Assembly: GCF_024662015.1 (NCBI RefSeq)
Contig: NZ_CP102480.1
Location: 372,001-436,000 of the forward strand
Source: Nisaea acidiphila
GTDB taxonomy: Bacteria; Pseudomonadota; Alphaproteobacteria; Thalassobaculales; Thalassobaculaceae
DNA: 64,000 nt
Direction of reading: 5' to 3'
The translations under genes were made by a program, and so were the position numbers. Positions 9,506 through 19,376 of this stretch are shown piece by piece. The stretch's first letter is position 1. Each line of letters opens with the position of its first letter. Under the pieces are notes generated by a model that was not told the DNA's origin, did no database searches, and saw only the letters and a list, made by a program, of their open reading frames with translations.

Positions 9506-10261
9506 ATGAAAACGAGACTGAAAGACTGCCTCGCGAGCGGAAAGGGCGTGATCAACGGCTGGCTCTCCATCCCCAACACCTTCACCGCCGAGATTATGGC
9601 GGCGCAGGATTTCGATTCCATCACGATTGACCTGCAACACGGGCTGGTCGACTACCAGGCCGCGCTTTCCATGCTGCAGGCGATGAGTGCCTCCGATGCG
9701 ACACCCGTCGTGCGGCCGCCATGGCTCGAGCCGGGCATCATCATGAAGCTGCTCGATGCCGGCGCGCTCGGCGTCATCTGCCCGATGGTGAACAACCGTG
9801 CCGATGCGGAGCAACTGGTCGGCATGTGCAGATACGTGCCCGACGGCTTCCGTTCCTCCGGTCCGACCCGCGCCGGCATGGTCTACGGCGCGGACTATCA
9901 CAACCGGGCCAACGAGACGGTCATCACCTTCGCCATGATCGAGACCGAGGAAGCACTCGCCAAGGTGGACGAGATCGCGGAGACGCCCGGCCTGACCGGC
10001 CTCTATATCGGCCCGAGCGACCTTTCGATCTCCCTCGGCCACCCGCCGGGGCTCGACCGCACCGAGCCGGAAATGCTGGAAGCGATCGAGAAAATTCGAC
10101 GCGCCGCCAAGGGCGCCGGGATCAAGGCCGGCATTCATTGCCTCGAGACCGACTACGCCAAGCAGATGCTGACCCAGGGCTTCGACCTGGTGACGCTGGC
10201 CAACGACGTCCGGCTGCTCTCCGCCGCTGCCGGCGGCGCGGTCAAGGCCATGCGCGGCTGA
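9506..10261 (+). CDS. HpcH/HpaI family class II aldolase
   Basis: 251 residues with a GGAAGGA ribosome binding site. Family motifs appear in order: GWLSIPNTFTAEIMA at the N-terminus, FDSITIDLQHGLVD (catalytic His), the MIETEEAL segment with the metal-binding Glu, and GLYIGPSDLSISLG with the metal-binding Asp. These enzymes cleave 4-hydroxy-2-oxoacids to pyruvate and an aldehyde. Its stop overlaps the next start (TGATG at 10259-10263). Confidence 0.9.
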   Translation: MKTRLKDCLASGKGVINGWLSIPNTFTAEIMAAQDFDSITIDLQHGLVDYQAALSMLQAMSASDATPVVRPPWLEPGIIMKLLDAGALGVICPMVNNRADAEQLVGMCRYVPDGFRSSGPTRAGMVYGADYHNRANETVITFAMIETEEALAKVDEIAETPGLTGLYIGPSDLSISLGHPPGLDRTEPEMLEAIEKIRRAAKGAGIKAGIHCLETDYAKQMLTQGFDLVTLANDVRLLSAAAGGAVKAMRG

Positions 10262-11379
10262 TGGGTACAACATCCGAGGTCCGGATCGCCCCGGACGTGA
10301 TGATCGGGCTGACACGCGCGATGTTCGCGCGCGCAGGCTGTTCGGAGAAGGAAGCGCGCGACATTGCCGAACGGCTGACCGGGGCCAACCTCCGCGGCCA
10401 TGACAGCCACGGCGTGATCCGCGTTCCCCGCTATCTCGAATGGATCGAGAGCGGACGTCAGAAGATCAACCAGACCATCGATATCGTCATGGAGAACGAT
10501 GTGATGGCAGTGGTCGACGGAAAATACGGCTTTGGCCAGAGCGTCGGCGAGCAGACCGTCGATCTCGGGCTGAAGAAGGTGAAAGCGCAGGGTCTCGCGC
10601 TGACAGCGCTGCGCAATGCCGGTCATCTCGGGCGGATAGGCGACTGGGCGGAGCGCGCAGCCGCGGCGGGCATCGCCTCCATGCACATGGTCAATGTCCG
10701 CGGCTCTCTGCTGGTCGCCCCGTTCGGCGGGCGCGAACGGCGCATGGGCACCTCCCCCTTCTGCATCGGTGTTCCGGTCGAGGGGGGCGACCCGGTGGTG
10801 CACGATTTCGCCACCTCCACCGTCGCCGAGGGCAAGGCGCTGGTCGCGCTCAAGGGCGGCAAGGCACTGCCCGAGGGTTCGCTGATCGACGCCGAGGGCA
10901 AGCTGACGAACGATCCCTGGCCGCTCTATGGCGACGTCCCGGCGGGCAAGGCCCCGGAGCCCTATGGCGGGCCCGGCGCGCTGACGCCGTTCGGCGGACA
11001 CAAGGGCTCCGGCCTCAACTTCATGATGGAGATGATGGCGGGCGCCCTCACCGGCTCCGGCTGCGCCGGCGGCCCGGACGAGCCGGAACGGCGGCCTTTC
11101 TGCAACGGCATGCTCTCGGTCTTCATCGACCCGGCGCGGATGGACAGCGGCCATGCCATGGCCGACGAGATCCGCAGCTACATCGCCTTCGTGAAGAACA
11201 CCCGCCCGGCGGACGGTATCCCGGAGGTGCTGGTGCCGGGCGAGAAGGAACGGATGACGCTGACCGAACGCAGCGCCGGCGGCCTGCCATTGGCGCCGGA
11301 GGTCTGGGAGGACATTCTCGCGGCGGCACGTAAACTCGGGTTTACAGACAGCGAGCTGCACGATCTGACCGTCGCCTAG
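10261..11379 (+). CDS. Ldh2-type (malate/L-lactate/ureidoglycolate dehydrogenase family) oxidoreductase
   Basis: 372 residues; ATG 10261 overlaps the stop of the aldolase gene. Characteristic segments are GANLRGHDSHGVIRVPRY, where the GHDSHG box carries the family's active-site His, then NAGHLGRIGDWAE and GGHKGSGLNFMME. The family uses NAD(P) on 2-hydroxyacids or diketo acids. It is the last gene of the four-gene catabolic operon that starts at 7801; two dehydrogenases and two aldolases suggest breakdown of a branched or sugar-derived 2-keto acid, substrate unknown. Confidence 0.88.
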   Translation: MGTTSEVRIAPDVMIGLTRAMFARAGCSEKEARDIAERLTGANLRGHDSHGVIRVPRYLEWIESGRQKINQTIDIVMENDVMAVVDGKYGFGQSVGEQTVDLGLKKVKAQGLALTALRNAGHLGRIGDWAERAAAAGIASMHMVNVRGSLLVAPFGGRERRMGTSPFCIGVPVEGGDPVVHDFATSTVAEGKALVALKGGKALPEGSLIDAEGKLTNDPWPLYGDVPAGKAPEPYGGPGALTPFGGHKGSGLNFMMEMMAGALTGSGCAGGPDEPERRPFCNGMLSVFIDPARMDSGHAMADEIRSYIAFVKNTRPADGIPEVLVPGEKERMTLTERSAGGLPLAPEVWEDILAAARKLGFTDSELHDLTVA

Positions 11380-11501
11380 CGCGGTCTAAATCGTGGACGC
11401 GCCCACCCTGTTTCTTTTTTTTTAAAACCGCGATCCGGTGCAACCATTGCGATCCATGCTCTAGTTGGTAAGCTTAAGACACAACTTAGGCGCGGAAAAT
11501 C

Positions 11502-12086
11502 ATGCCTGATTCCGGTGCGACATCGACCAGTTCCGTAGATCGGGCCTATCACAGGCCGATCCCCGTCAGGGTCACCAAGGCCGGGCTGCAGCGCGATACC
11601 CTTGCATTCGTGCGCAAGCAGAGGCTGGAGGCCGGCTTCGCGATCGAGCCGCTGGTCAATCGTCTCGGCGGCCGCATCAAGTACGGCGAGCTCTACGGAC
11701 CGTCGCAGTCCAGCGAGTCCCTGCGCGTGCACGGTATCGAAGATTTCACCATCTATGTGGCGACGAACACCTCGCCCGTGCGTGACCGCTTCACGATCGC
11801 CCGCGAACTCGCGCATTACCTGCTGCACTATCCGATGGTGCTGGATGCGCACGGAGAGGATTCGGGCATGTTCGCCACGCGTTCTGTAAAACGGCACGAA
11901 ACCGATCAGGTACGGGCCGACTGGGAGTCCACCTGGTTTGCGAATGCCCTGCTCATGCCCGAACCGGACTTCAAAGAGCAATGGGATGTCGCGGAGCGCA
12001 ATCTCTACCGCCTTGCGTCCTATTTTGCTGTTCCGAAATCCGCGGTCGAGGTCCGGGCCAATTCGCTCAAGCTGGCGGCAGCCTGA
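11502..12086 (+). CDS. ImmA/IrrE-like protein with a degenerate HExxH (RExxH) motif
   Basis: 194 residues. The ImmA/IrrE metallopeptidase core is recognisable: RDRFTIARELAHYLLHYP around residue 100 and DWESTWFANALLMP around 141, where Glu142 is the expected third metal ligand. The first His of HExxH is Arg101 (codon CGC at 11802-11804), while Glu102 and His105 remain, so zinc binding and proteolysis are doubtful. Unlike many ImmA proteins it has no separate XRE regulator next to it. The cyclase-like gene starts 3 bp after its stop. Confidence 0.8.
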   Translation: MPDSGATSTSSVDRAYHRPIPVRVTKAGLQRDTLAFVRKQRLEAGFAIEPLVNRLGGRIKYGELYGPSQSSESLRVHGIEDFTIYVATNTSPVRDRFTIARELAHYLLHYPMVLDAHGEDSGMFATRSVKRHETDQVRADWESTWFANALLMPEPDFKEQWDVAERNLYRLASYFAVPKSAVEVRANSLKLAAA

Positions 12087-12088
12087 AA

Positions 12089-13144
12089 ATGTACGGCATG
12101 GAACAGGCACCCGATTACAGGCTGAGGCTGTTTCTCAGCATAGATTTAGCCGGATCAACCGCCTTCAAGGCCGGCGCCGGGCGCGAGCCGGAACACGGCG
12201 CCGACGAGCCGAGATGGCTGACTCTCACAAAGAAGTTCTACAATTCCGTCCCAGGATTCCTCGAAAAACATGTCCGGCGCCATCTGGTGGCTGCCGAGCA
12301 CACTCCCCGCTTCACTCCCGCTGTTTGGAAGACCTACGGGGACGAGCTGATTTTCGTGTCGAGGATCGAATCCGTGAAGGAAGCGTCCCTCTATGTGCGC
12401 GCATTTCTCGACAGTCTCTACACTTACCGGGATACCCTGCGCGACATTCCGCTGGACGTGAAAGGCTGCGCCTGGGTCGCCGCATTTCCGGCCATCAATA
12501 CGACGTTCAAACTCAGTGCGCTTCCGAGTAACGAGCTGGATAACTCCCTGCTGACCCGGGAGGACTATGAAATCAGTGCGGACGCCCGGCCGTTCGAGCA
12601 CGATTTTGTCGGTCCGGGCATCGATTGCGGCTTTCGTTTGTCCAAGTTCGCGACAACGACCTTCATGCCGATTTCGATCGATCTCGCGGCCCTGCTTTCG
12701 TCGCCCGAGTCCGGTTTCCCGCACGCCCTGCGCTACAATGGCCGGGAAGTCATCAAGGGTGTGCTGAACGATCTTCCATACCCGGTGTTCGGCATCGACA
12801 CCCAGCATAACGAGGCGAAGCGGCGGGTAAACGAGCGCGAGGAAAACCTGCTTGGCCGCACTCAGCCCAAAGCCTCCCAGATCAACGACTTTGTACGGGA
12901 GTTCATGGAAGACGAGGCGATCGAGTTTCCCTACTTCGCGGACGACCCGAAGCTGGACAAAGAGCCTTTGTCACTCGCGAAGTACAGGGCGAGCCAGATG
13001 CGCATCATCGAAGAGACCGCGATGGAGGATTCAGCGAGCCGGGAGAGTGAATTTGTCGACGAAACGGAGCGTGATCTCGCCGACGAGATGCCTCCTCGCG
13101 TGAAACAATTGCTCGGAATCGCCGAACCCGCTCTGGCCGGCTAG
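12089..13144 (+). CDS. Class III nucleotide-cyclase-like protein coupled to ImmA/IrrE homologue
   Basis: 351 residues, soluble. Residues 14-27 (LFLSIDLAGSTAF) look like the first metal-binding strand of class III cyclases (Asp19). Residues 80-87 (WKTYGDEL) match the K-T-x-G-D box with the second metal Asp (Asp85) and substrate-side Lys81. GPGIDCGFRL (175-184) matches the VNxxxR transition-state motif but with Asp179 for Asn and Arg183 kept. A roughly 110-residue tail after the domain has no match I recognise. The fold assignment is my inference from motif order and spacing; the product nucleotide is unknown. Confidence 0.6.
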   Translation: MYGMEQAPDYRLRLFLSIDLAGSTAFKAGAGREPEHGADEPRWLTLTKKFYNSVPGFLEKHVRRHLVAAEHTPRFTPAVWKTYGDELIFVSRIESVKEASLYVRAFLDSLYTYRDTLRDIPLDVKGCAWVAAFPAINTTFKLSALPSNELDNSLLTREDYEISADARPFEHDFVGPGIDCGFRLSKFATTTFMPISIDLAALLSSPESGFPHALRYNGREVIKGVLNDLPYPVFGIDTQHNEAKRRVNEREENLLGRTQPKASQINDFVREFMEDEAIEFPYFADDPKLDKEPLSLAKYRASQMRIIEETAMEDSASRESEFVDETERDLADEMPPRVKQLLGIAEPALAG

Positions 13145-13208
13145 AACGCGTCGACACCCATCATTTCGCAAACGACCTTGCGAGCGACCTTGCTGTGCAT
13201 GCCGCGCC

Positions 13209-14087
13209 TCATCGTCCCGGCCCGTATCTCTTCTCGAGCTCATAATACCAATCGAAGCCCACGGTCTCGTAGAGCTCCTCGAAAGCCATCAGCCGGTCCG
13301 ATCCCGGGTGCGCGCCGCCGGCAATCAGGGCGAGCGCGTCGCGCATGGCCCGGATCGAGACGTTGAGAAGGGTCACGCCGAAAAGCAGGCAGTCGTAGCC
13401 GATCTCCTCGGCCTCGACCGGAGTCAGTAACGGACGGCCTTCCCGCTCGAGCTGAGCCAGCAATTTCGGCGCCGGGACGCGGCGGCAGAGTTGCTCCATC
13501 TCGCTCCGCTCCTGAGGGCCTTCGAAATAGACGATGTCGGCCCCCATGTCGGCGAAGGCCTCGCAACGCCAGAGCGCCTCGTCCAGCCCGTCCGCGACGC
13601 GGCTGTCGGTGCGGGCGAGGATCAGGATGTCGCCGCCCTCCGCGCGGATCTCGTCCCGCATATCGAGCGCGGCCCGCAGCCGGATGGTCGCTTCGTCGCG
13701 CGAGACCACCTCGACACCCTTGGCGAAGCCGCAGCGTTTCGGGAAGACTTGGTCCTCCAGCATCACGCAGGCGATCCCCGCATCGGCGAAGCCCCTCACC
13801 GTGCGGCGGACATTGACCGGATTGCCAAAGCCGGTATCCGCGTCGCCAATCAGCGGCAGCGAGACGGCTCCGGCGATGTCCCGCGCCTGGTCGAGGATTT
13901 CCTTGTAGGAGAGCAAACCCGCATCCGGCAGGCCGATCTGCGTCGCGCTGACGGCGTAGCCGCTGACATAGGCCGCCTCGAAGCCCGCTTTTTCGACCAG
14001 CTTCGCGCTCATCGCATCGAAACAGCCCGGGATCGTCAGAATCCGCTCCCCGGCCAGCCGTTCCCGCAGCGCCTTCGCCTGCTTCAT
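13209..14087 (-). CDS. Isocitrate lyase/PEP mutase family protein (2-methylisocitrate lyase or oxaloacetate decarboxylase-like)
   Basis: 292 residues with a GGGAGGGACGG ribosome binding site. Core motifs are PGCFDAMSAKLVEKAGFEA, LIGDADTGFG (Mg-binding Asp) and DQVFPKRCG, the last resembling the catalytic K-R-C-G loop of isocitrate lyases and methylisocitrate lyases. Propionyl-CoA carboxylase is encoded 0.4 kb away, but a methylcitrate role is only a possibility, because this superfamily also contains decarboxylases and hydrolases. Confidence 0.85.
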   Translation of the reverse strand: MKQAKALRERLAGERILTIPGCFDAMSAKLVEKAGFEAAYVSGYAVSATQIGLPDAGLLSYKEILDQARDIAGAVSLPLIGDADTGFGNPVNVRRTVRGFADAGIACVMLEDQVFPKRCGFAKGVEVVSRDEATIRLRAALDMRDEIRAEGGDILILARTDSRVADGLDEALWRCEAFADMGADIVYFEGPQERSEMEQLCRRVPAPKLLAQLEREGRPLLTPVEAEEIGYDCLLFGVTLLNVSIRAMRDALALIAGGAHPGSDRLMAFEELYETVGFDWYYELEKRYGPGR

Positions 14088-14143
14088 CCGTCCCTCCCCC
14101 TGGTTCTCTCTTGGGTGAGACGATAACGCCGGTCCAGAAACGG

Positions 14144-14167
14144 AAAAAGGCCCCTCGGGAGGGGCCT
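14144..14167 (-). terminator. Rho-independent terminator of rpmF
   Basis: Read on the minus strand, a 9-bp perfect stem (arms 14159-14167 and 14148-14156) with a 2-base loop is followed by five T residues. It lies 27 bp past the rpmF stop and ends that transcript before the convergently oriented lyase promoter region. Confidence 0.85.
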
Positions 14168-14193
14168 CTTCGCTACACGTATCCGTGCCGGTC

Positions 14194-14379
14194 TCAGAAA
14201 GCGTCTTTGACTTTCAGAACCTGGCGGCCGCGATACATGCCGGTCTTCAGATCGATGTGGTGCGGACGGTGCAGCTCACCGGTATCCGGGCTTTCCACAT
14301 ACGCATCGGACTTCACCCGGTCGTGCGCACGACGCATGCCACGCTTGGACGGGGTCGTTTTCCTCTTAGGAACAGCCAT
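14194..14379 (-). CDS. rpmF: 50S ribosomal protein L32
   Basis: 61 residues, starting [20 protein letters not shown], the conserved L32 N-terminus; the frame is open 11 codons further but GAGGAT lies just upstream of ATG 14379. It is a zinc-ribbon-class protein of the large subunit, yet no Cys pair is present here, as in many Cys-minus L32 paralogues. It is basic throughout. A hairpin terminator follows. Confidence 0.97.
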   Translation of the reverse strand: MAVPKRKTTPSKRGMRRAHDRVKSDAYVESPDTGELHRPHHIDLKTGMYRGRQVLKVKDAF

Positions 14380-14503
14380 CGTTCTATCCTCGTTTCGTCG
14401 GCATAGTTGCACCGACGGTGCAATCTCAGGGGCGCTGTATTAGTGGGTTTCGGGCACGGTTGCAAGGGAAAATCCCCTGTAAATCCGTGCGGCAGGCATG
14501 TGC

Positions 14504-16492
<1,989 letters not shown>

Positions 16493-16556
16493 GGAATGGA
16501 AGTTAGCCGCTCGCCCGGGAGGCGGCAATAGCGCTTGGAGCGGGATCTGACGGAGA

Positions 16557-16829
16557 TCAGATCAGGAAATTGATATAGGAGCCGGGAGGCGCGTCGGGAT
16601 CGATATTGTCGTTGGCGAGCAGCGTCATCAGTCGCGCGATCTGACGGTCGATATCGGCATCGGTCGTCGCCGTGCGCAGCCGGAACCCACGCGCGGGAGC
16701 ACTCGGAGCAAGCTGCGGCGTTTCTTCCGCCGGAGCGACCCGCGCCGGGCGGCGCACCGCCGGACGTTGCACGCGGCCGCGGATGTCTCCAACGCCGCCG
16801 CTACCCGGTCTGCTCGGTGGAAGTGCCAT
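16557..16829 (-). CDS. Small protein of unknown function, disordered N-terminal half
   Basis: 90 residues. GAGGG lies nine bases before the ATG. The first half is Pro/Arg/Ala-rich and probably disordered; the second half (from about residue 50) is better structured and contains DADIDRQIARLMTLLA. It lies between the aminotransferase and pccA, all on the minus strand, so it could be translated from a shared transcript. I do not recognise a family. Confidence 0.55.
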   Translation of the reverse strand: MALPPSRPGSGGVGDIRGRVQRPAVRRPARVAPAEETPQLAPSAPARGFRLRTATTDADIDRQIARLMTLLANDNIDPDAPPGSYINFLI

Positions 16830-16895
16830 GTCCGATCCCTCGGTTCGCCATCGATCCGATACAACTATACCTGAGCGGGAATCGCCGGGAAAGCG

Positions 16896-18095
16896 TCAGG
16901 CTTTCGGGCCGCCCAGCACGCCTTCCAGCGCATCCATCGCCGCTTTCAGCCGTTCCGGCGCCGACGCATAGCAGAGCCGGAGATAGCCCTCGCCCGCCGG
17001 TCCGAAGGCAGCGCCCGGCGCGAGGCCGACATTGCACTTGTCGATGATCTCCTTGCAGGCGGCGATCGAGTCGCCCATGCCGTCAACCGCGAAGAAGGCG
17101 TAGAAGGCCGCCTTCGGGCGCGCCGCGCTGATCCGCGGCCAGGCTTCCAGCCGGTCGAAGACGATATCCCGCCCCGCGAGGCAGCGCTCGCGAAGCTGCT
17201 TGATGACCTCGTCGCCCTCGCGCATGGCGGTGATGGCGCCGCGATGCAGGAATTGCGGCACGCCGGAGGTGGTGATCTGCACCAGCTTGGCGACGGTCGG
17301 ACCGAGCGCGGCCGGATGGGTCAGCCAGCCCAGCCGCCAGCCGGTCATCATCCAGGACTTGGAGAAGGAATTGATCACGAAGAGCCGGTCGTCCGGCTCC
17401 GCGATCTGCAGCATGGAGGGGGCGACGTCGCGGTCGAAGACAAGCTGGTGGTAAACCTCGTCCGAGATCACCCAGATGCCGCGCTCACGGGCGAAATCAA
17501 GCAGTTGCTGCTGTTGCTCGCGCTCCATCAGCCAGCCGGTCGGGTTGCCCGGGGAATTGACGAAAATCGCCTTGGTCTTGTCGGTGACGGCGGCGTAGAG
17601 CTCCTCCATGTCGAGGTGCCAGTCGTCTTCTTCCAGGCGGATAGAGACATGCACACTCTTGCCGCCATTGATCTCCACCGTCGAGTAGATGTTCGGCCAG
17701 ATCGGGCCGATCACCACCACCTCGTCGCCGGGCTCCAGGATGATCTGCATGGCGAGCGCGAGCGAGGACATGCCGCCCGTCGTCAGGCTCACCCGGTCGG
17801 TATCGACCGCGAGATCGCCTTCGAGCTCGAAGGTCCGGTTCATGTAGGACGCGATTTCCTTGCGGAGATCGTGAATGCCGCGCTGGTCGGTATAGAAGGT
17901 CTCGCCGCGCCGCATTGCGTCCGCCGCCGCGTCGGTGATGAAGGCCGGGGTCGGCAGGTCTCCCTCGCCAAACCAGAGCGGAATCAGGCCCTGCCGGTCC
18001 CAGCCATGCAGCGCCACTTCGACGATCGGGGTTTCCTCGAGGCCTTCGACAAAGGGGTTCATCGGGCCGAAATCGGGCGCGGCATTCATCAGCAT
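16896..18095 (-). CDS. PLP-dependent class I/II aminotransferase
   Basis: 399 residues from ATG 18095 (a GTG one codon upstream is also possible). Fold-type I signatures include NSPGNPTGWL (substrate carboxylate loop), ISDEVYHQLVF (Asp that pairs with the pyridine N) and NSFSKSWMMTGWRLGW with the Schiff-base Lys at about residue 246. Substrate specificity among aspartate, aromatic and other aminotransferases is not evident. Confidence 0.9.
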   Translation of the reverse strand: MLMNAAPDFGPMNPFVEGLEETPIVEVALHGWDRQGLIPLWFGEGDLPTPAFITDAAADAMRRGETFYTDQRGIHDLRKEIASYMNRTFELEGDLAVDTDRVSLTTGGMSSLALAMQIILEPGDEVVVIGPIWPNIYSTVEINGGKSVHVSIRLEEDDWHLDMEELYAAVTDKTKAIFVNSPGNPTGWLMEREQQQQLLDFARERGIWVISDEVYHQLVFDRDVAPSMLQIAEPDDRLFVINSFSKSWMMTGWRLGWLTHPAALGPTVAKLVQITTSGVPQFLHRGAITAMREGDEVIKQLRERCLAGRDIVFDRLEAWPRISAARPKAAFYAFFAVDGMGDSIAACKEIIDKCNVGLAPGAAFGPAGEGYLRLCYASAPERLKAAMDALEGVLGGPKA

Positions 18096-18229
18096 CACTC
18101 AATCCTGCAAACGGGAGTCCGGCAGCGCAAAGCGCGGCATCGGGGAACTTTATCCCTTTGCCCCCGCCTCACAACCCCATAAAACCGATGCCGTGCATTA
18201 GCGGGATTTAACCGGAGACGGCGCGTGCA

Positions 18230-18838
18230 ATGACCAGGATTTATCTGATCCGCCACGGAGAGACGATCTGGAACCGGGAAGGACGGCTGCAGGGTCAGCT
18301 CGACTCGCCCCTGACGCTGCATGGCATCCGGCAGGCGGAGGCGAACGGGCGCAAATTCGCTGAGATCTCGGCCCGCGAAAGCCTCTCGCTGCATGCCAGC
18401 CCGCTCGGCCGCACCCGTCAGACCGCCGCCATCATCTGCGAGCTTTCGGGCCTCCCTTACGAGGAGATCCGCTTCGATGCCCGGCTGAAGGAAATCACCC
18501 TCGGCGAGCATGACGGCTATCGCGGCTGGGAGCGGCTCGACCGCGACTTCCCCGAACTGGCGGCACAGCGCAGGGCCGATCCCTGGCATTTCCAGCATCC
18601 GGGCGGGGAAAGCACCGAAATGGTCCGCAGAAGGCTGGCGCCCTTTCTCGGCGAGTTGCAGGAAAAAGGCGGCGCGCACCTGATCGTCGCGCATGGCGTG
18701 GTCAACAAGGTGCTGCGCGGGATCTATCTCGGTCTCTCGGAAGAGGAATGTTTCGCGCTCGACCGGCGGCAGGACGGCTTCCACCTGCTGGAGGACGGCG
18801 CCGAGCGCTTCGTCGCCACAGAGCCGGCGCCGGACTGA
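18230..18838 (+). CDS. Histidine phosphatase family protein (phosphoglycerate-mutase-like)
   Basis: 202 residues. The catalytic RHGET box (His9) is at the N-terminus (IYLIRHGETIWNREGRLQG), the acidic residue is in LKEITLGEHDGY, and the second His is in LIVAHGVVNK. Such proteins include cofactor-dependent mutases, cobalamin pathway phosphatases and general phosphatases; at this length and without cob genes nearby, a general phosphatase is most likely. Confidence 0.9.
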   Translation: MTRIYLIRHGETIWNREGRLQGQLDSPLTLHGIRQAEANGRKFAEISARESLSLHASPLGRTRQTAAIICELSGLPYEEIRFDARLKEITLGEHDGYRGWERLDRDFPELAAQRRADPWHFQHPGGESTEMVRRRLAPFLGELQEKGGAHLIVAHGVVNKVLRGIYLGLSEEECFALDRRQDGFHLLEDGAERFVATEPAPD

Positions 18839-18982
18839 ACAACGGGCTTGCCTCCGCTCCCGGCGGAGGACATGCTGAACGCTTCTGGCGGGCACCGTCC
18901 CGGCTTTTCAAATCCGACGCGAGAGGCATCGCCCGGCACCGTCCGCGGCCCTGCCCCCGATCGTCCGAGCCGAGGTTCCCCA

Positions 18983-19360
18983 ATGAGTGACCAAACCCGT
19001 CCCGATATCGGTTTCGGCCGTATCGCAACCACCCTGCCAGTCAAGGATATCGAACGCGCCCGGCGCTTCTATGTCGACATGCTGGGTTTCACCAAGACCT
19101 TCGAGAACGGCACACCTGTCGGCTTCATGATCCTGAAGCAGGGCCCGGCCGAGCTGCATCTGACGCTGCAGCCGAACCACAAGCCTGCGCCCTTCAACGT
19201 GGCGCACATGATGGTGCGGGACGTCGATGCGTTCCACGCCCGCTGCAAGCGCGAGGGCCTCCGCATTGTCAAGGGATTGCAGGACAAGGAATACGGTCTC
19301 CGTGCCTTCGTGTTCGAGGATCCCGAAGGCAACCGCATCGACGTCGGCGCGGCGCTCTAG
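18983..19360 (+). CDS. VOC (glyoxalase/bleomycin-resistance/dioxygenase) superfamily protein
   Basis: 125 residues from ATG 18983, with GAGG eight bases upstream; the frame is open further upstream but without a good start. Two beta-alpha-beta-beta-beta units are visible: IATTLPVKDIERARRFYVDMLGF at the start and FVFEDPEGNRIDVG near the end, with the metal-side Glu at the end of the second. The reaction is unknown. Confidence 0.85.
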   Translation: MSDQTRPDIGFGRIATTLPVKDIERARRFYVDMLGFTKTFENGTPVGFMILKQGPAELHLTLQPNHKPAPFNVAHMMVRDVDAFHARCKREGLRIVKGLQDKEYGLRAFVFEDPEGNRIDVGAAL

Positions 19361-19376
19361 GCGCAGGCGCGGCCGG

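Noticed and set aside
11393-11424. Terminator-like T run after the Ldh2-type gene
   Set aside because: A strong T tract is present, but the only stem before it is 4 bp, too weak to call a rho-independent terminator.
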